From Candidatus Aminicenans sakinawicola JGI OTU-1 (lineage in GTDB: Bacteria > Acidobacteriota > Aminicenantia > Aminicenantales > Aminicenantaceae), in assembly GCA_000493965.1 (NCBI GenBank), contig AWNV01000030.1, positions 1 to 36,173 of the forward strand: a stretch of DNA of 36,173 bases. Reading direction: 5' to 3'. Position numbers and translations under genes: made by a program. A model generated the notes under the pieces. That model had not been told where the DNA came from. It made no database searches and saw only the letters and a list, made by a program, of their open reading frames with translations. Below are positions 16,073-23,101 of the stretch, in pieces; positions within the stretch are counted from its first letter, which is position 1; the number at the start of each line of letters is the position of its first letter.

Positions 16073-17046
16073 TTTTTCCTCCTTTCTCCCAGAATGCGGG
16101 GTCGAGTAGAGCGGTTAAGAAGCGGAACAAAGATATTCATAAAGAGGATAGAAAACATGATGCCCTCGGGGAAGCCGCCAAAAAGCCGTATCAGTCCGAC
16201 AAGGGCACCGATGCCTAAAGCATAAATCCAGGTGCCGAGTTGGGTAACCGGCGATGTGACCATGTCTGTGGCCATAAAGAAAGCACCTATCAGGAGACCT
16301 CCTGCCAGGACGTGAAACAGAGGAGAGGCATATTTGTCCGGGTTGACAAGCCAAAAAACTCCTGTAAAAACAGTTAAAGTACAAATGATTCCCACAGGTA
16401 CACGCCAGTTTATGGCACGCTTGTAGAGGAGAAAGGCAGCTCCAAGCAGAAGAGCAACGGCTGATGTTTCTCCTAAACAACCACCGATGTTTCCCCAGAA
16501 GAGGTCTTTTAGAGGAGTCAAGGAACCCTGGGCAACCGCATCCTGGAATTTTAAATTTCCGAGGGGAGTAGCAAAGGTTGCTGTGTTGAGTTTTAGTGTG
16601 ACAGGAGGAATCCATGTTGTCATAGCGACAGGAAATGCCGTCTGGAGAAAAGCACGGCCAACCAAGGCAGGGTTAAAGATATTATCCCCCAATCCCCCGA
16701 AGACCTGTTTCCCAAGAGCTATTGCCACAACCGCTCCAATAACAGCCAGCTCTAAAGACAAGGATGGAGGAAGAGTCATGGCCAGGAGCAGCCCGGTGAT
16801 TATTGCAGACCCGTCCCAGAGTGAATTCATAGGTTTCTTTCTTACCCAGAGGAAAAGAGCTTCTGTTGCCAAACATGCAGACACACAAAGTGCAAACAGA
16901 ACTAGTGCTCTAAGCCGGAAGAAACAGAAAGATGCAAACGCCGCTGGCATAAGGCTGATGATAACGACATACATGATTTTTGGAACTGAATCTTTATCTT
17001 TAAAGTGAGGTGATGATTGAAGAATAAATGTTTTATTTGTCATCAT
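16069..17046 (-). CDS. rnfD: Rnf complex subunit RnfD (membrane FMN protein)
   Basis: RnfD (325 residues) is a polytopic membrane subunit carrying covalent FMN, related to NqrB. It shows about eight to ten hydrophobic helices. The family stretch GKQVFGGLGDNIFNPALVGR is at 112-131, and ATFATPLGN at 156-163 contains T160, the likely FMN-linked threonine. The usual SGAT is TFAT here, a mild deviation that ApbE may tolerate. DMVTSPVT near 260 and GGFPEGIMFSILFMN are also typical. ATG 17046 overlaps the rnfC stop; an adjacent ATG at 17043 is the alternative. Confidence 0.95.
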   Translation of the reverse strand: MMTNKTFILQSSPHFKDKDSVPKIMYVVIISLMPAAFASFCFFRLRALVLFALCVSACLATEALFLWVRKKPMNSLWDGSAIITGLLLAMTLPPSLSLELAVIGAVVAIALGKQVFGGLGDNIFNPALVGRAFLQTAFPVAMTTWIPPVTLKLNTATFATPLGNLKFQDAVAQGSLTPLKDLFWGNIGGCLGETSAVALLLGAAFLLYKRAINWRVPVGIICTLTVFTGVFWLVNPDKYASPLFHVLAGGLLIGAFFMATDMVTSPVTQLGTWIYALGIGALVGLIRLFGGFPEGIMFSILFMNIFVPLLNRSTRPRILGERRKK

Positions 17047-18362
17047 GCACTCTTTTTGCGTTTCATGCTTGTAATTCTATCTTTTCCTAGACGAATCCAG
17101 TGAACCAGCGGAATGTTTGCGGGGCAAGAGTATTGACAGCACCCACATTCTACACAGTCTAAGATACCCCAATTTTCTGCCTCAGGCAAATTGTTGAACT
17201 TGACATATTTCATGAGCTGAGTAGCAACAAGATGCATAGGACAGTGGTCCGCACATCGGCCGCATTGAATGCAGTTGTATTCAAAAGAAGGCTTAGGTTC
17301 TTTCCATGATAAGATCCCCGAAGTCCCTTTGATGACAGGGACATCTGGAGTCCATTGTGTGAGGCCCATCATTGGGCCTCCCATTATCAGGACATTTACA
17401 TCTTCCTCAAACCCGCCGCAAAAATCAATTACGCTTTGAAAGAGACTTCCGATCCGGACGATCAGATTCTTAGGCTCTTTTATGCCTGCTCCGGAGACAG
17501 TGAGGCCTCTCTCATAGAGTGGCTTTCCCTGATTGATGGAATCCCAGATGGCCTTTGCTGTTCCAACGTTCTGGACCACAACCCCAACATCAAAGGGCAG
17601 CCCGCCTTTTGGGACTTCTCGGTTTAGAAGGGAATAAATCAAATTTTTTTCAGCTCCTTGGGGGTATTTTGTCTTGAGGGGAACAGCTTCTGCAGGGAAG
17701 CCATCTGTTTTCTTCTGGAAAAGCTCGAAAGCATCCTGCTTGTTATTTTCGATACCCACTATAATCCGTTTGGCCCCGGTGGCGATGCGGGCGAGTTCTG
17801 CTCCCTTAAGGATATCTTCTGTATATTCAAGCATTAGCCTGTAATCGGCTGTGAGAATAGGCTCGCATTCACAGCCATTTATTATAATTGTGTCAATGGG
17901 CTTATCTTTTGGTGGGGCAAGCTTCACGGCTGTTGGAAAGGCTGCGCCTCCGAGGCCTACTATCCCTGCCTCCCGGACCCTTCTGCAAATCTCATTCGGC
18001 TCCAAAGAGAAAGGATCTTTAACTCCCGTTATTTCGGGAGATAAACGGTCTTCTCCGTCGTTGGCAATAGTGACAGTTAAAACTGGCTTTCCAAGCGGGT
18101 GATTAAAGCCATCTACAGAGAGTACTTTTCCTGATACGCTCGCGTGTACAGATGCGGAAAAAAGTGATTTTGCTTCGCCGATTTTTTGTCCGAGAGATAC
18201 TTCGTCTCCTTTCTTGACTAACGGTTCAGCCGGGCTTCCAAAATGCTGATGGAGGGGAATATAGACTTTTTCAGGGGCAGGCATGGGTTCGAAGGGCTTA
18301 TCTGCTGTAAAGCTTTTGTCCTCGGGAGGATGAGTTCCATGCAGAAAAGTTTTTGATTTCAT
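17043..18362 (-). CDS. rnfC: Rnf complex subunit RnfC
   Basis: RnfC is the peripheral subunit that exchanges electrons with NAD(H) through FMN and iron-sulfur clusters; it is homologous to the 51-kDa complex I subunit. The 439-residue protein begins with the biotin/lipoyl-like hammerhead region (PAEPLVKKGDEVSLGQKIGE). It then has GLGGAAFPTAVKL for the nucleotide/FMN fold and INGCECEPILTADYR. C-terminal clusters use C364, C367, C370, C374 and C403, C406, C409, C413. It is the first gene of the operon, with a promoter candidate just upstream. The ribosome site is poor, which is unusual for a lead gene. Confidence 0.96.
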   Translation of the reverse strand: MKSKTFLHGTHPPEDKSFTADKPFEPMPAPEKVYIPLHQHFGSPAEPLVKKGDEVSLGQKIGEAKSLFSASVHASVSGKVLSVDGFNHPLGKPVLTVTIANDGEDRLSPEITGVKDPFSLEPNEICRRVREAGIVGLGGAAFPTAVKLAPPKDKPIDTIIINGCECEPILTADYRLMLEYTEDILKGAELARIATGAKRIIVGIENNKQDAFELFQKKTDGFPAEAVPLKTKYPQGAEKNLIYSLLNREVPKGGLPFDVGVVVQNVGTAKAIWDSINQGKPLYERGLTVSGAGIKEPKNLIVRIGSLFQSVIDFCGGFEEDVNVLIMGGPMMGLTQWTPDVPVIKGTSGILSWKEPKPSFEYNCIQCGRCADHCPMHLVATQLMKYVKFNNLPEAENWGILDCVECGCCQYSCPANIPLVHWIRLGKDRITSMKRKKSA

Positions 18363-18391
18363 CGTGTGAAGTATAAAAAAATTTAATGCTA

Positions 18392-18421
18392 AGTTTATTA
18401 ATTATACGGTGGTGTTGTCAA
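18392..18421 (-). promoter_or_regulatory. Candidate promoter for the rnf operon
   Basis: On the minus strand a perfect -35 TTGACA (18416-18421) is followed after 18 bases by TAAACT (18392-18397), which has four of six -10 matches. A better hexamer, TATAAT (18401-18406), lies only nine bases from the -35 and cannot pair with it in the usual way. Transcription would start near 18385, about 23 bases before rnfC. Confidence 0.4.
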
Positions 18422-18485
18422 CCCCAAAATTAAAAATTAAAGGTCCCTAATCTCTATTTCAAATTAGATTATTAAAATATTATTT

Positions 18486-18514
18486 TTGCGTTTTGTTCAT
18501 CACTCATGTAAGAT
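18486..18514 (+). promoter_or_regulatory. Candidate promoter for the GNAT gene
   Basis: TTGCGT at 18486-18491 and TAAGAT at 18509-18514 are 17 bases apart. The match is moderate (three and four of six). The position, in the divergent gap between rnfC and the GNAT gene, fits. Confidence 0.35.
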
Positions 18515-18560
18515 AAGGGAAATTATTAGATGAGTTTTGAGACTGAAAAGGGAAGATAAT

Positions 18561-19694
18561 ATGGATATAGAAATCAGAGAAGTAAAAACACACAAGGAAA
18601 TGAAAAAATTTATCTACCTGCCTGAAAAAATTCATGCTGGAAGCGAAAACTGGGTTCATCCTATTTATCAGGATGAATGGAAATACTTTAATCCGGACAA
18701 GAACAAGGCCTTTTCCTTTTGCGAAACAGTTCTGTTGCTTGCCTATAGAGGAAAACATGTTGTTGGCAGGATAATGGGCATTATCAACAACCGGTATAAT
18801 GACAGCCGGAAGGAAAAGACAGCCCGGTTTGGATATTTAGAAACGTGGGAAGACCAGGATGTGGTCCGTTCTCTTCTATGTTATATTGAGGACTGGGCAC
18901 GAAAACAAGGAATGACAAGGGTCATCGGTCCATATGGTTTTACAGACCAGGATCCAGAGGGCTTTTTAATAGAAGGCTTTGAGAATCGTGCAACAATAGC
19001 CACTTATTATAACTTTGAATGGATGCCTGGACTTATAGAAGAACAAGGGTATGTGAAAGACATAGATTATTTTGTATATAAGCTTGAGGTTCCCAAAGTG
19101 ATTCCAGAATTTTACAAGAGGATTTACGAGAGAGTAAAAAGAAATGGGAGTTTCAAGGTTATTGAATTCAGCAAAAAAAAAGAAATCAAGAAGTGGATAA
19201 AACCGGTGCTTCATCTTATGAATGAATGTTATATTGGCAATAATATTTATGGATATGCTGCCCTTGATGAACAGGAAATGGAACAGTTAGCAAAGCGTTA
19301 CATGCCCATCCTGGACCCGAGGTTTTTAAAAGTTGTAACAAAGGATGATGACATTGTAGCCTTTGTCATCGGAATGCCTGACATGACTAAGGGCATTCAA
19401 AAAGCCAGGGGAAAACTTTTTCCTTTAGGGTTGTTTAAAATCCTGAGAGAGGTCAAGAAGACAAAACAGTTGGACTTACTGCTTGGTGCTGTTAAAGAGA
19501 AATACCGTGGACGTGGTATAGATGTGCTTATGGGGGTGAATATGCTTATGTCAGCCAGTGAAGCTGGCCTGGAAGTGATAGATACGCATCATGAGATGGA
19601 AGAGAATGTGAAGGTAAGGGCTGAAATGGAAAAGATGGGAGGGAAAACATATAAGCGCTTCCGTGTTTATGGGAAAAGCCTGCCTACCGAATAA
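18561..19694 (+). CDS. GNAT-superfamily N-acetyltransferase-like protein
   Basis: I start at ATG 18561 because GGGAAG lies at a normal distance and the upstream frame begins only with TTG; this gives 377 residues. It resembles the YghO-like group of large GNAT proteins: VKTHKEMKKFIYLP near the N-terminus, then GRIMGIINNRYND, GPYGFTDQDPEGFLIEGF and YGKSL at the end. The acetyl-CoA-binding region may be the C-terminal KEKYRGRGIDVLMG, which resembles the R/Q-x-x-G-x-G/A loop. The substrate is unknown; small molecules or lipids are more likely than ribosomal proteins. It is monocistronic by appearance, with promoter candidates before it and before rph. Confidence 0.8.
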   Translation: MDIEIREVKTHKEMKKFIYLPEKIHAGSENWVHPIYQDEWKYFNPDKNKAFSFCETVLLLAYRGKHVVGRIMGIINNRYNDSRKEKTARFGYLETWEDQDVVRSLLCYIEDWARKQGMTRVIGPYGFTDQDPEGFLIEGFENRATIATYYNFEWMPGLIEEQGYVKDIDYFVYKLEVPKVIPEFYKRIYERVKRNGSFKVIEFSKKKEIKKWIKPVLHLMNECYIGNNIYGYAALDEQEMEQLAKRYMPILDPRFLKVVTKDDDIVAFVIGMPDMTKGIQKARGKLFPLGLFKILREVKKTKQLDLLLGAVKEKYRGRGIDVLMGVNMLMSASEAGLEVIDTHHEMEENVKVRAEMEKMGGKTYKRFRVYGKSLPTE

Positions 19695-19751
19695 GAGGGC
19701 CGGCAAATTTGTATTTGTTTCATAATAATATAGGAGTATGAATGTTTGTGT

Positions 19752-19780
19752 TTGAACTTTTTTTTCTTCTATTATATTAT
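19752..19780 (+). promoter_or_regulatory. Candidate promoter for rph and uxs
   Basis: TTGAAC at 19752-19757 and TATTAT at 19775-19780 have 17-base spacing, with four and five of six consensus matches respectively. The start would fall near 19787, about 60 bases before rph. Confidence 0.45.
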
Positions 19781-19849
19781 CTTCACGCACTTGCAAACAT
19801 AAGATAACAAGCCATGTGATAATCATTTCTTCAAGCGGGAAGGGCTGTT

Positions 19850-20593
19850 ATGAGAACTAATAATCGAAATTTCGATGAATTAAGGCCGGTAACGATTATA
19901 CCCGACTACATATATTTTGCTGACGGGTCTGCTCTTATAGAAATTGGTAAAACCAGGGTTAGTGCAACGGCCACTATTGAAGAGAAAGTTCCCCTTTTTT
20001 TGAGAGGAAGCAATACGGGATGGATAACAGCCGAATATTCCATGCTTCCTCGTGCCACTAAAAAAAGAACTGTCCGCGAAAGAATACGTGGTCAACTTTC
20101 TGGCCGCACACAGGAAATTCAGCGTCTTATAGGGCGGGCTCTCCGTGCATCAACAGATCTCAGTGTTCTGGGTGAGAGAACAATTATCATTGATTGTGAT
20201 GTACTGCAAGCTGATGGAGGGACACGGTCAGCTTCTGTCACAGCCGGCTGCGTTGCGTTGGCCCTTGCACTGGAAAAAATGATGAGCGAGAATATCATCA
20301 ATGAGATGCCTTTGAGGAATTTGGTAAGTGCGGTCAGCGTAGGCATTGTTGCTGACAATATGCTTCTCGATCTTGATTATAAAGAAGACTCAAATGCAGA
20401 TATTGACATGAATGTAGTTGAAACAGACTCGGGTCAAATTGTAGAGATTCAAGCAACTGCTGAAAAAAATCCATTCTCAAAAAAGCAATTTGATGAATTA
20501 CTCGAGCTTGCCGATAAGGGAATAAAGGAACTTATCCATGTCCAGAAGGCGCTGCTTAAAAAAAAGAGCCTTCTTTTCATGGCTTATGGATAA
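19850..20593 (+). CDS. rph: Ribonuclease PH
   Basis: RNase PH trims tRNA 3' ends by phosphorolysis, releasing nucleoside diphosphates, and acts as a ring of dimers. The 247-residue length is normal. Diagnostic stretches are LRPVTI at the start, GWITAEYSMLPRATKKR, GQLSGRTQEIQRLIGRALRA with the phosphate-binding arginine, and IIDCDVLQADGGTRSASVTAG. All catalytic motifs appear intact. GGGAAGGGC forms the ribosome site before ATG 19850. The usual partner, a non-canonical NTP pyrophosphatase (rdgB), is not next; instead uxs follows after 27 bases. Confidence 0.96.
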   Translation: MRTNNRNFDELRPVTIIPDYIYFADGSALIEIGKTRVSATATIEEKVPLFLRGSNTGWITAEYSMLPRATKKRTVRERIRGQLSGRTQEIQRLIGRALRASTDLSVLGERTIIIDCDVLQADGGTRSASVTAGCVALALALEKMMSENIINEMPLRNLVSAVSVGIVADNMLLDLDYKEDSNADIDMNVVETDSGQIVEIQATAEKNPFSKKQFDELLELADKGIKELIHVQKALLKKKSLLFMAYG

Positions 20594-20620
20594 TTTTTTG
20601 TCAGCTAAGGAGAAAATTAT

Positions 20621-21562
20621 ATGAATCGCATATTAGTTACAGGAGGAGCTGGTTTTTTAGGAAGCCATCTATGTGAATCTCTCCTTAAAAAAGGAAAAGA
20701 TGTTATCTGCGTCGATAATTTTTTCTCGGGAAGCAAGGATAATATCCGCCACCTGTTTTCACATCCCTATTTTGAGTTGATCCGTCACGATATTATCCAT
20801 CCGCTCTTTGTGGAAGTTGATAAAATATACCATCTTGCCTGCCCTGCTTCCCCTCATCATTACCAGTATAATGCGATAAAGACAATAAAAACGAATGTTA
20901 TGGGCACCATAAACATGCTCGGCCTCACAAAAAGAATTAAAGCACGTATTCTTCTCACTTCCACTTCTGAAATCTATGGAAGTGCTGAAGTACATCCTCA
21001 ACCAGAAGTTTATTGGGGCAATGTAAACCCGATTGGTATCCGCAGCTGCTATGACGAAGGTAAAAGAGTGGCCGAAACATTGATGATGGATTATCACCGC
21101 CAGAATCGAGTCGACATAAAAATTGTCCGTCTTTTCAACACGTATGGTCCCAGAATGGCCTTAAACGATGGCAGGGTAATCAGCAACTTTATCGTCCAGG
21201 CGTTAAGAGAAGAGCCTCTTACTGTTTATGGGGACGGAAGCCAGTCGCGTTCTTTCTGCTACGTTTCAGACCTCATTAAAGCACTTCAGCTAATGATGGA
21301 AACAGAAGATTTTATTGGCCCGCTTAACCTGGGGAATCCCAAGGAATTCACCATCCTTGAACTGGCAGAAAAAATATTATACCTGACGAAAAGTTCTTCA
21401 AAAATCATTCATAAGCCTCTACCGCCGGATGACCCGGTACGACGCTGCCCTGACATTTCCCTGGCTAAAGAAAAACTAAACTGGGATCCTAAAATTGATC
21501 TGGATGAGGGACTGACAAGAACAATTGACTATTTCAGAGAAAAAATACACATAAATGCTTAA
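20621..21562 (+). CDS. uxs: UDP-glucuronate decarboxylase (UDP-xylose synthase)
   Basis: A 313-residue extended short-chain dehydrogenase that oxidises and decarboxylates UDP-glucuronate to UDP-xylose, or to the 4-keto intermediate. The NAD-binding GGAGFLGSHL is at 8-17. The UXS-type stretch YWGNVNPIGIRSCYDEGKR carries the YxxxK catalytic pair and the arginine typical of decarboxylases rather than 4-epimerases. FNTYGPRMALNDGRVISNF and GDGSQSRSFCYV complete the family pattern. It probably feeds cell-surface polysaccharide synthesis, but no glycosyltransferases lie nearby. AAGGAG provides the ribosome site. Confidence 0.92.
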   Translation: MNRILVTGGAGFLGSHLCESLLKKGKDVICVDNFFSGSKDNIRHLFSHPYFELIRHDIIHPLFVEVDKIYHLACPASPHHYQYNAIKTIKTNVMGTINMLGLTKRIKARILLTSTSEIYGSAEVHPQPEVYWGNVNPIGIRSCYDEGKRVAETLMMDYHRQNRVDIKIVRLFNTYGPRMALNDGRVISNFIVQALREEPLTVYGDGSQSRSFCYVSDLIKALQLMMETEDFIGPLNLGNPKEFTILELAEKILYLTKSSSKIIHKPLPPDDPVRRCPDISLAKEKLNWDPKIDLDEGLTRTIDYFREKIHINA

Positions 21563-21567
21563 AGACC

Positions 21568-21596
21568 TTTAAAAAAATAAAATAAAACTTTATAAT
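21568..21596 (+). promoter_or_regulatory. Candidate promoter for the flotillin-like gene
   Basis: TTTAAA at 21568-21573 and a perfect TATAAT at 21591-21596 are 17 bases apart, directly after uxs. Transcription would begin near 21603, upstream of the inverted repeat at 21623. Confidence 0.5.
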
Positions 21597-21622
21597 ACTA
21601 CTTTAAAACTTAGAAAAGTCAG

Positions 21623-21650
21623 TTTAAATAAACCGCCGCTTTTATTTAAA
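21623..21650 (+). repeat. Perfect inverted repeat in the flotillin-gene leader
   Basis: Two 10-base arms, TTTAAATAAA (21623-21632) and TTTATTTAAA (21641-21650), flank CCGCCGCT. The stem is all A/T with a GC-rich loop, and no U-tract follows, so it is a poor terminator. It lies about 20 bases after the proposed transcription start and 13 before the ribosome site. An operator or weak mRNA hairpin is possible. Confidence 0.55.
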
Positions 21651-21673
21651 GGCGAATTGTCAAGGAGGTAATG

Positions 21674-23080
21674 ATGACATTTGTCTCCATTTTAATTTTA
21701 ATCGGAATCATAATTGTTATCCTTGTTTTACTATCGATTCTTATAGCGAAGCAGTATAGAAAAGTAGGGCCCAATGAAGTTCTTATTATATCCGGAGGAA
21801 GAAAAAGATCTGTACTCCAGCCTGACGGAACAAAGCGCAAAATAGGCTATCGCTATCGTTTAGGTGGGGGAACATTCGTCTGGCCATTCTTAGAAACAGT
21901 TGATATTTTACCAATCGACGTTATCAACTTGAGTATTAAGATTCCTGAAGTCCTAACCTATGGCGGAATACTCATTATGGCAGACGCTTCTGCGCAGGTC
22001 AAAATTAACTCGGATGAAAACTCCATACGCCTCGCTGCCGAGCAATTCTTGGGTACAGGGAAAGATGGTATCCGCGACATATCATCAACTATTCTTGAGG
22101 GGAAAACGAGAGCTGTTATTGGCACCATGACTGTTGAGGACATATACAGGGGAAGAGGCGAATTTGCAGACAAGGTGATTAAATCTGTGGAAAATGAATT
22201 CTACCGTATGGGACTGACTCTACTCTCCTTTGCCCTAAAAGAAATAAGCGATACCCAGGGATATCTTGATGCACTTGGCAAACCTCAAATTGCAGTAGCC
22301 AAGCGCGATGCCACTATAGCAGAAGCAGAGACTGAAAAAGAAGCAGTGATTAAATCATCCGCGGCCAGAAAAGAAGGAGAAGTTGCCCGCCTCAACGCCG
22401 ATGCACTCATTGCTAAGGCCCAGTGGGAAAACGAAGCAAAAAAGGCAGAATCTCAAGCCCAGGTAAACCAAAAGAAAGCCAGGGCAGATTTTGCTTATGA
22501 ACTCGAGCGTTCTTGTCTAAATCAAGACATTAAAAGAGAAGAAGCCAAGGTAAAACTTATAGAAAAAGAAGAATCTATTAAGCTTGAAACCCTGGAGATT
22601 ACACGAAGGGAGAAAGAACTCGACTCCAGCGTGATTAAACCTGCAGACGCTCGTAAATACCAGATAAAGGCTGAAGCTGAAGCCGAAGGATTCCGCATCC
22701 AGACTGAGGCCAAGGGAAAATCAGAAGCTCTCATGCTTGAAGCAAAGGCAGAAGCTGAAAAAATTAAACAAAAAGGTCTGGCCGAAGCCGAAATCATGCT
22801 GAGAAAAGCAAATGCATGGGAAAAATACAACCAGGCAGCAATCCTCGAAATCTATCTTAAAAGCCTTCCTGAGCTGGCAAGAGCTGTTTCCGAACCTCTG
22901 TCAAAGGTCGATAAAATCATCCTTGTCGGTGGAGATAAAGGTACAGGAGCAACAAAGATAACCTCTCAGGTAGCAGATATCCTTGCTCAGATGCCCGACG
23001 TAGTTGAATCATTAACAGGAATTGACCTGAAAAAATATTTCAAAGAAAAGCTAACGCCTGAAAAGAAAGAAGAATCTTAA
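21674..23080 (+). CDS. Flotillin-like SPFH/band-7 protein
   Basis: The protein has about 468 residues. AGGAGG at 21663-21668 lies five bases before ATG 21674 and only two before ATG 21671, so the second ATG is preferred. One N-terminal membrane helix (about 5-27) precedes YRKVGPNEVLIISGG, the flotillin-type start of the SPFH domain; TGKDGIRDISSTILEGKTR lies near residue 140. Residues about 205-390 are a long alanine-, glutamate- and lysine-rich coiled coil (EAETEKEAVIKSS, KAEAEAEGFRIQTEAKGKSE) that drives oligomerisation. Bacterial flotillins organise membrane microdomains. No NfeD partner is adjacent, which is unusual. The fused aminotransferase gene follows after about 20 bases. Confidence 0.9.
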   Translation: MTFVSILILIGIIIVILVLLSILIAKQYRKVGPNEVLIISGGRKRSVLQPDGTKRKIGYRYRLGGGTFVWPFLETVDILPIDVINLSIKIPEVLTYGGILIMADASAQVKINSDENSIRLAAEQFLGTGKDGIRDISSTILEGKTRAVIGTMTVEDIYRGRGEFADKVIKSVENEFYRMGLTLLSFALKEISDTQGYLDALGKPQIAVAKRDATIAEAETEKEAVIKSSAARKEGEVARLNADALIAKAQWENEAKKAESQAQVNQKKARADFAYELERSCLNQDIKREEAKVKLIEKEESIKLETLEITRREKELDSSVIKPADARKYQIKAEAEAEGFRIQTEAKGKSEALMLEAKAEAEKIKQKGLAEAEIMLRKANAWEKYNQAAILEIYLKSLPELARAVSEPLSKVDKIILVGGDKGTGATKITSQVADILAQMPDVVESLTGIDLKKYFKEKLTPEKKEES

Positions 23081-23101
23081 TTGTTGGCCGAGAAAGAACA
23101 A

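Noticed and set aside
18401..18421. TTGACA with TATAAT as an ideal rnf promoter.
   Set aside because: The spacer is only nine bases, far from the 16-18 needed. The TTGACA was instead paired with TAAACT at 18-base spacing.
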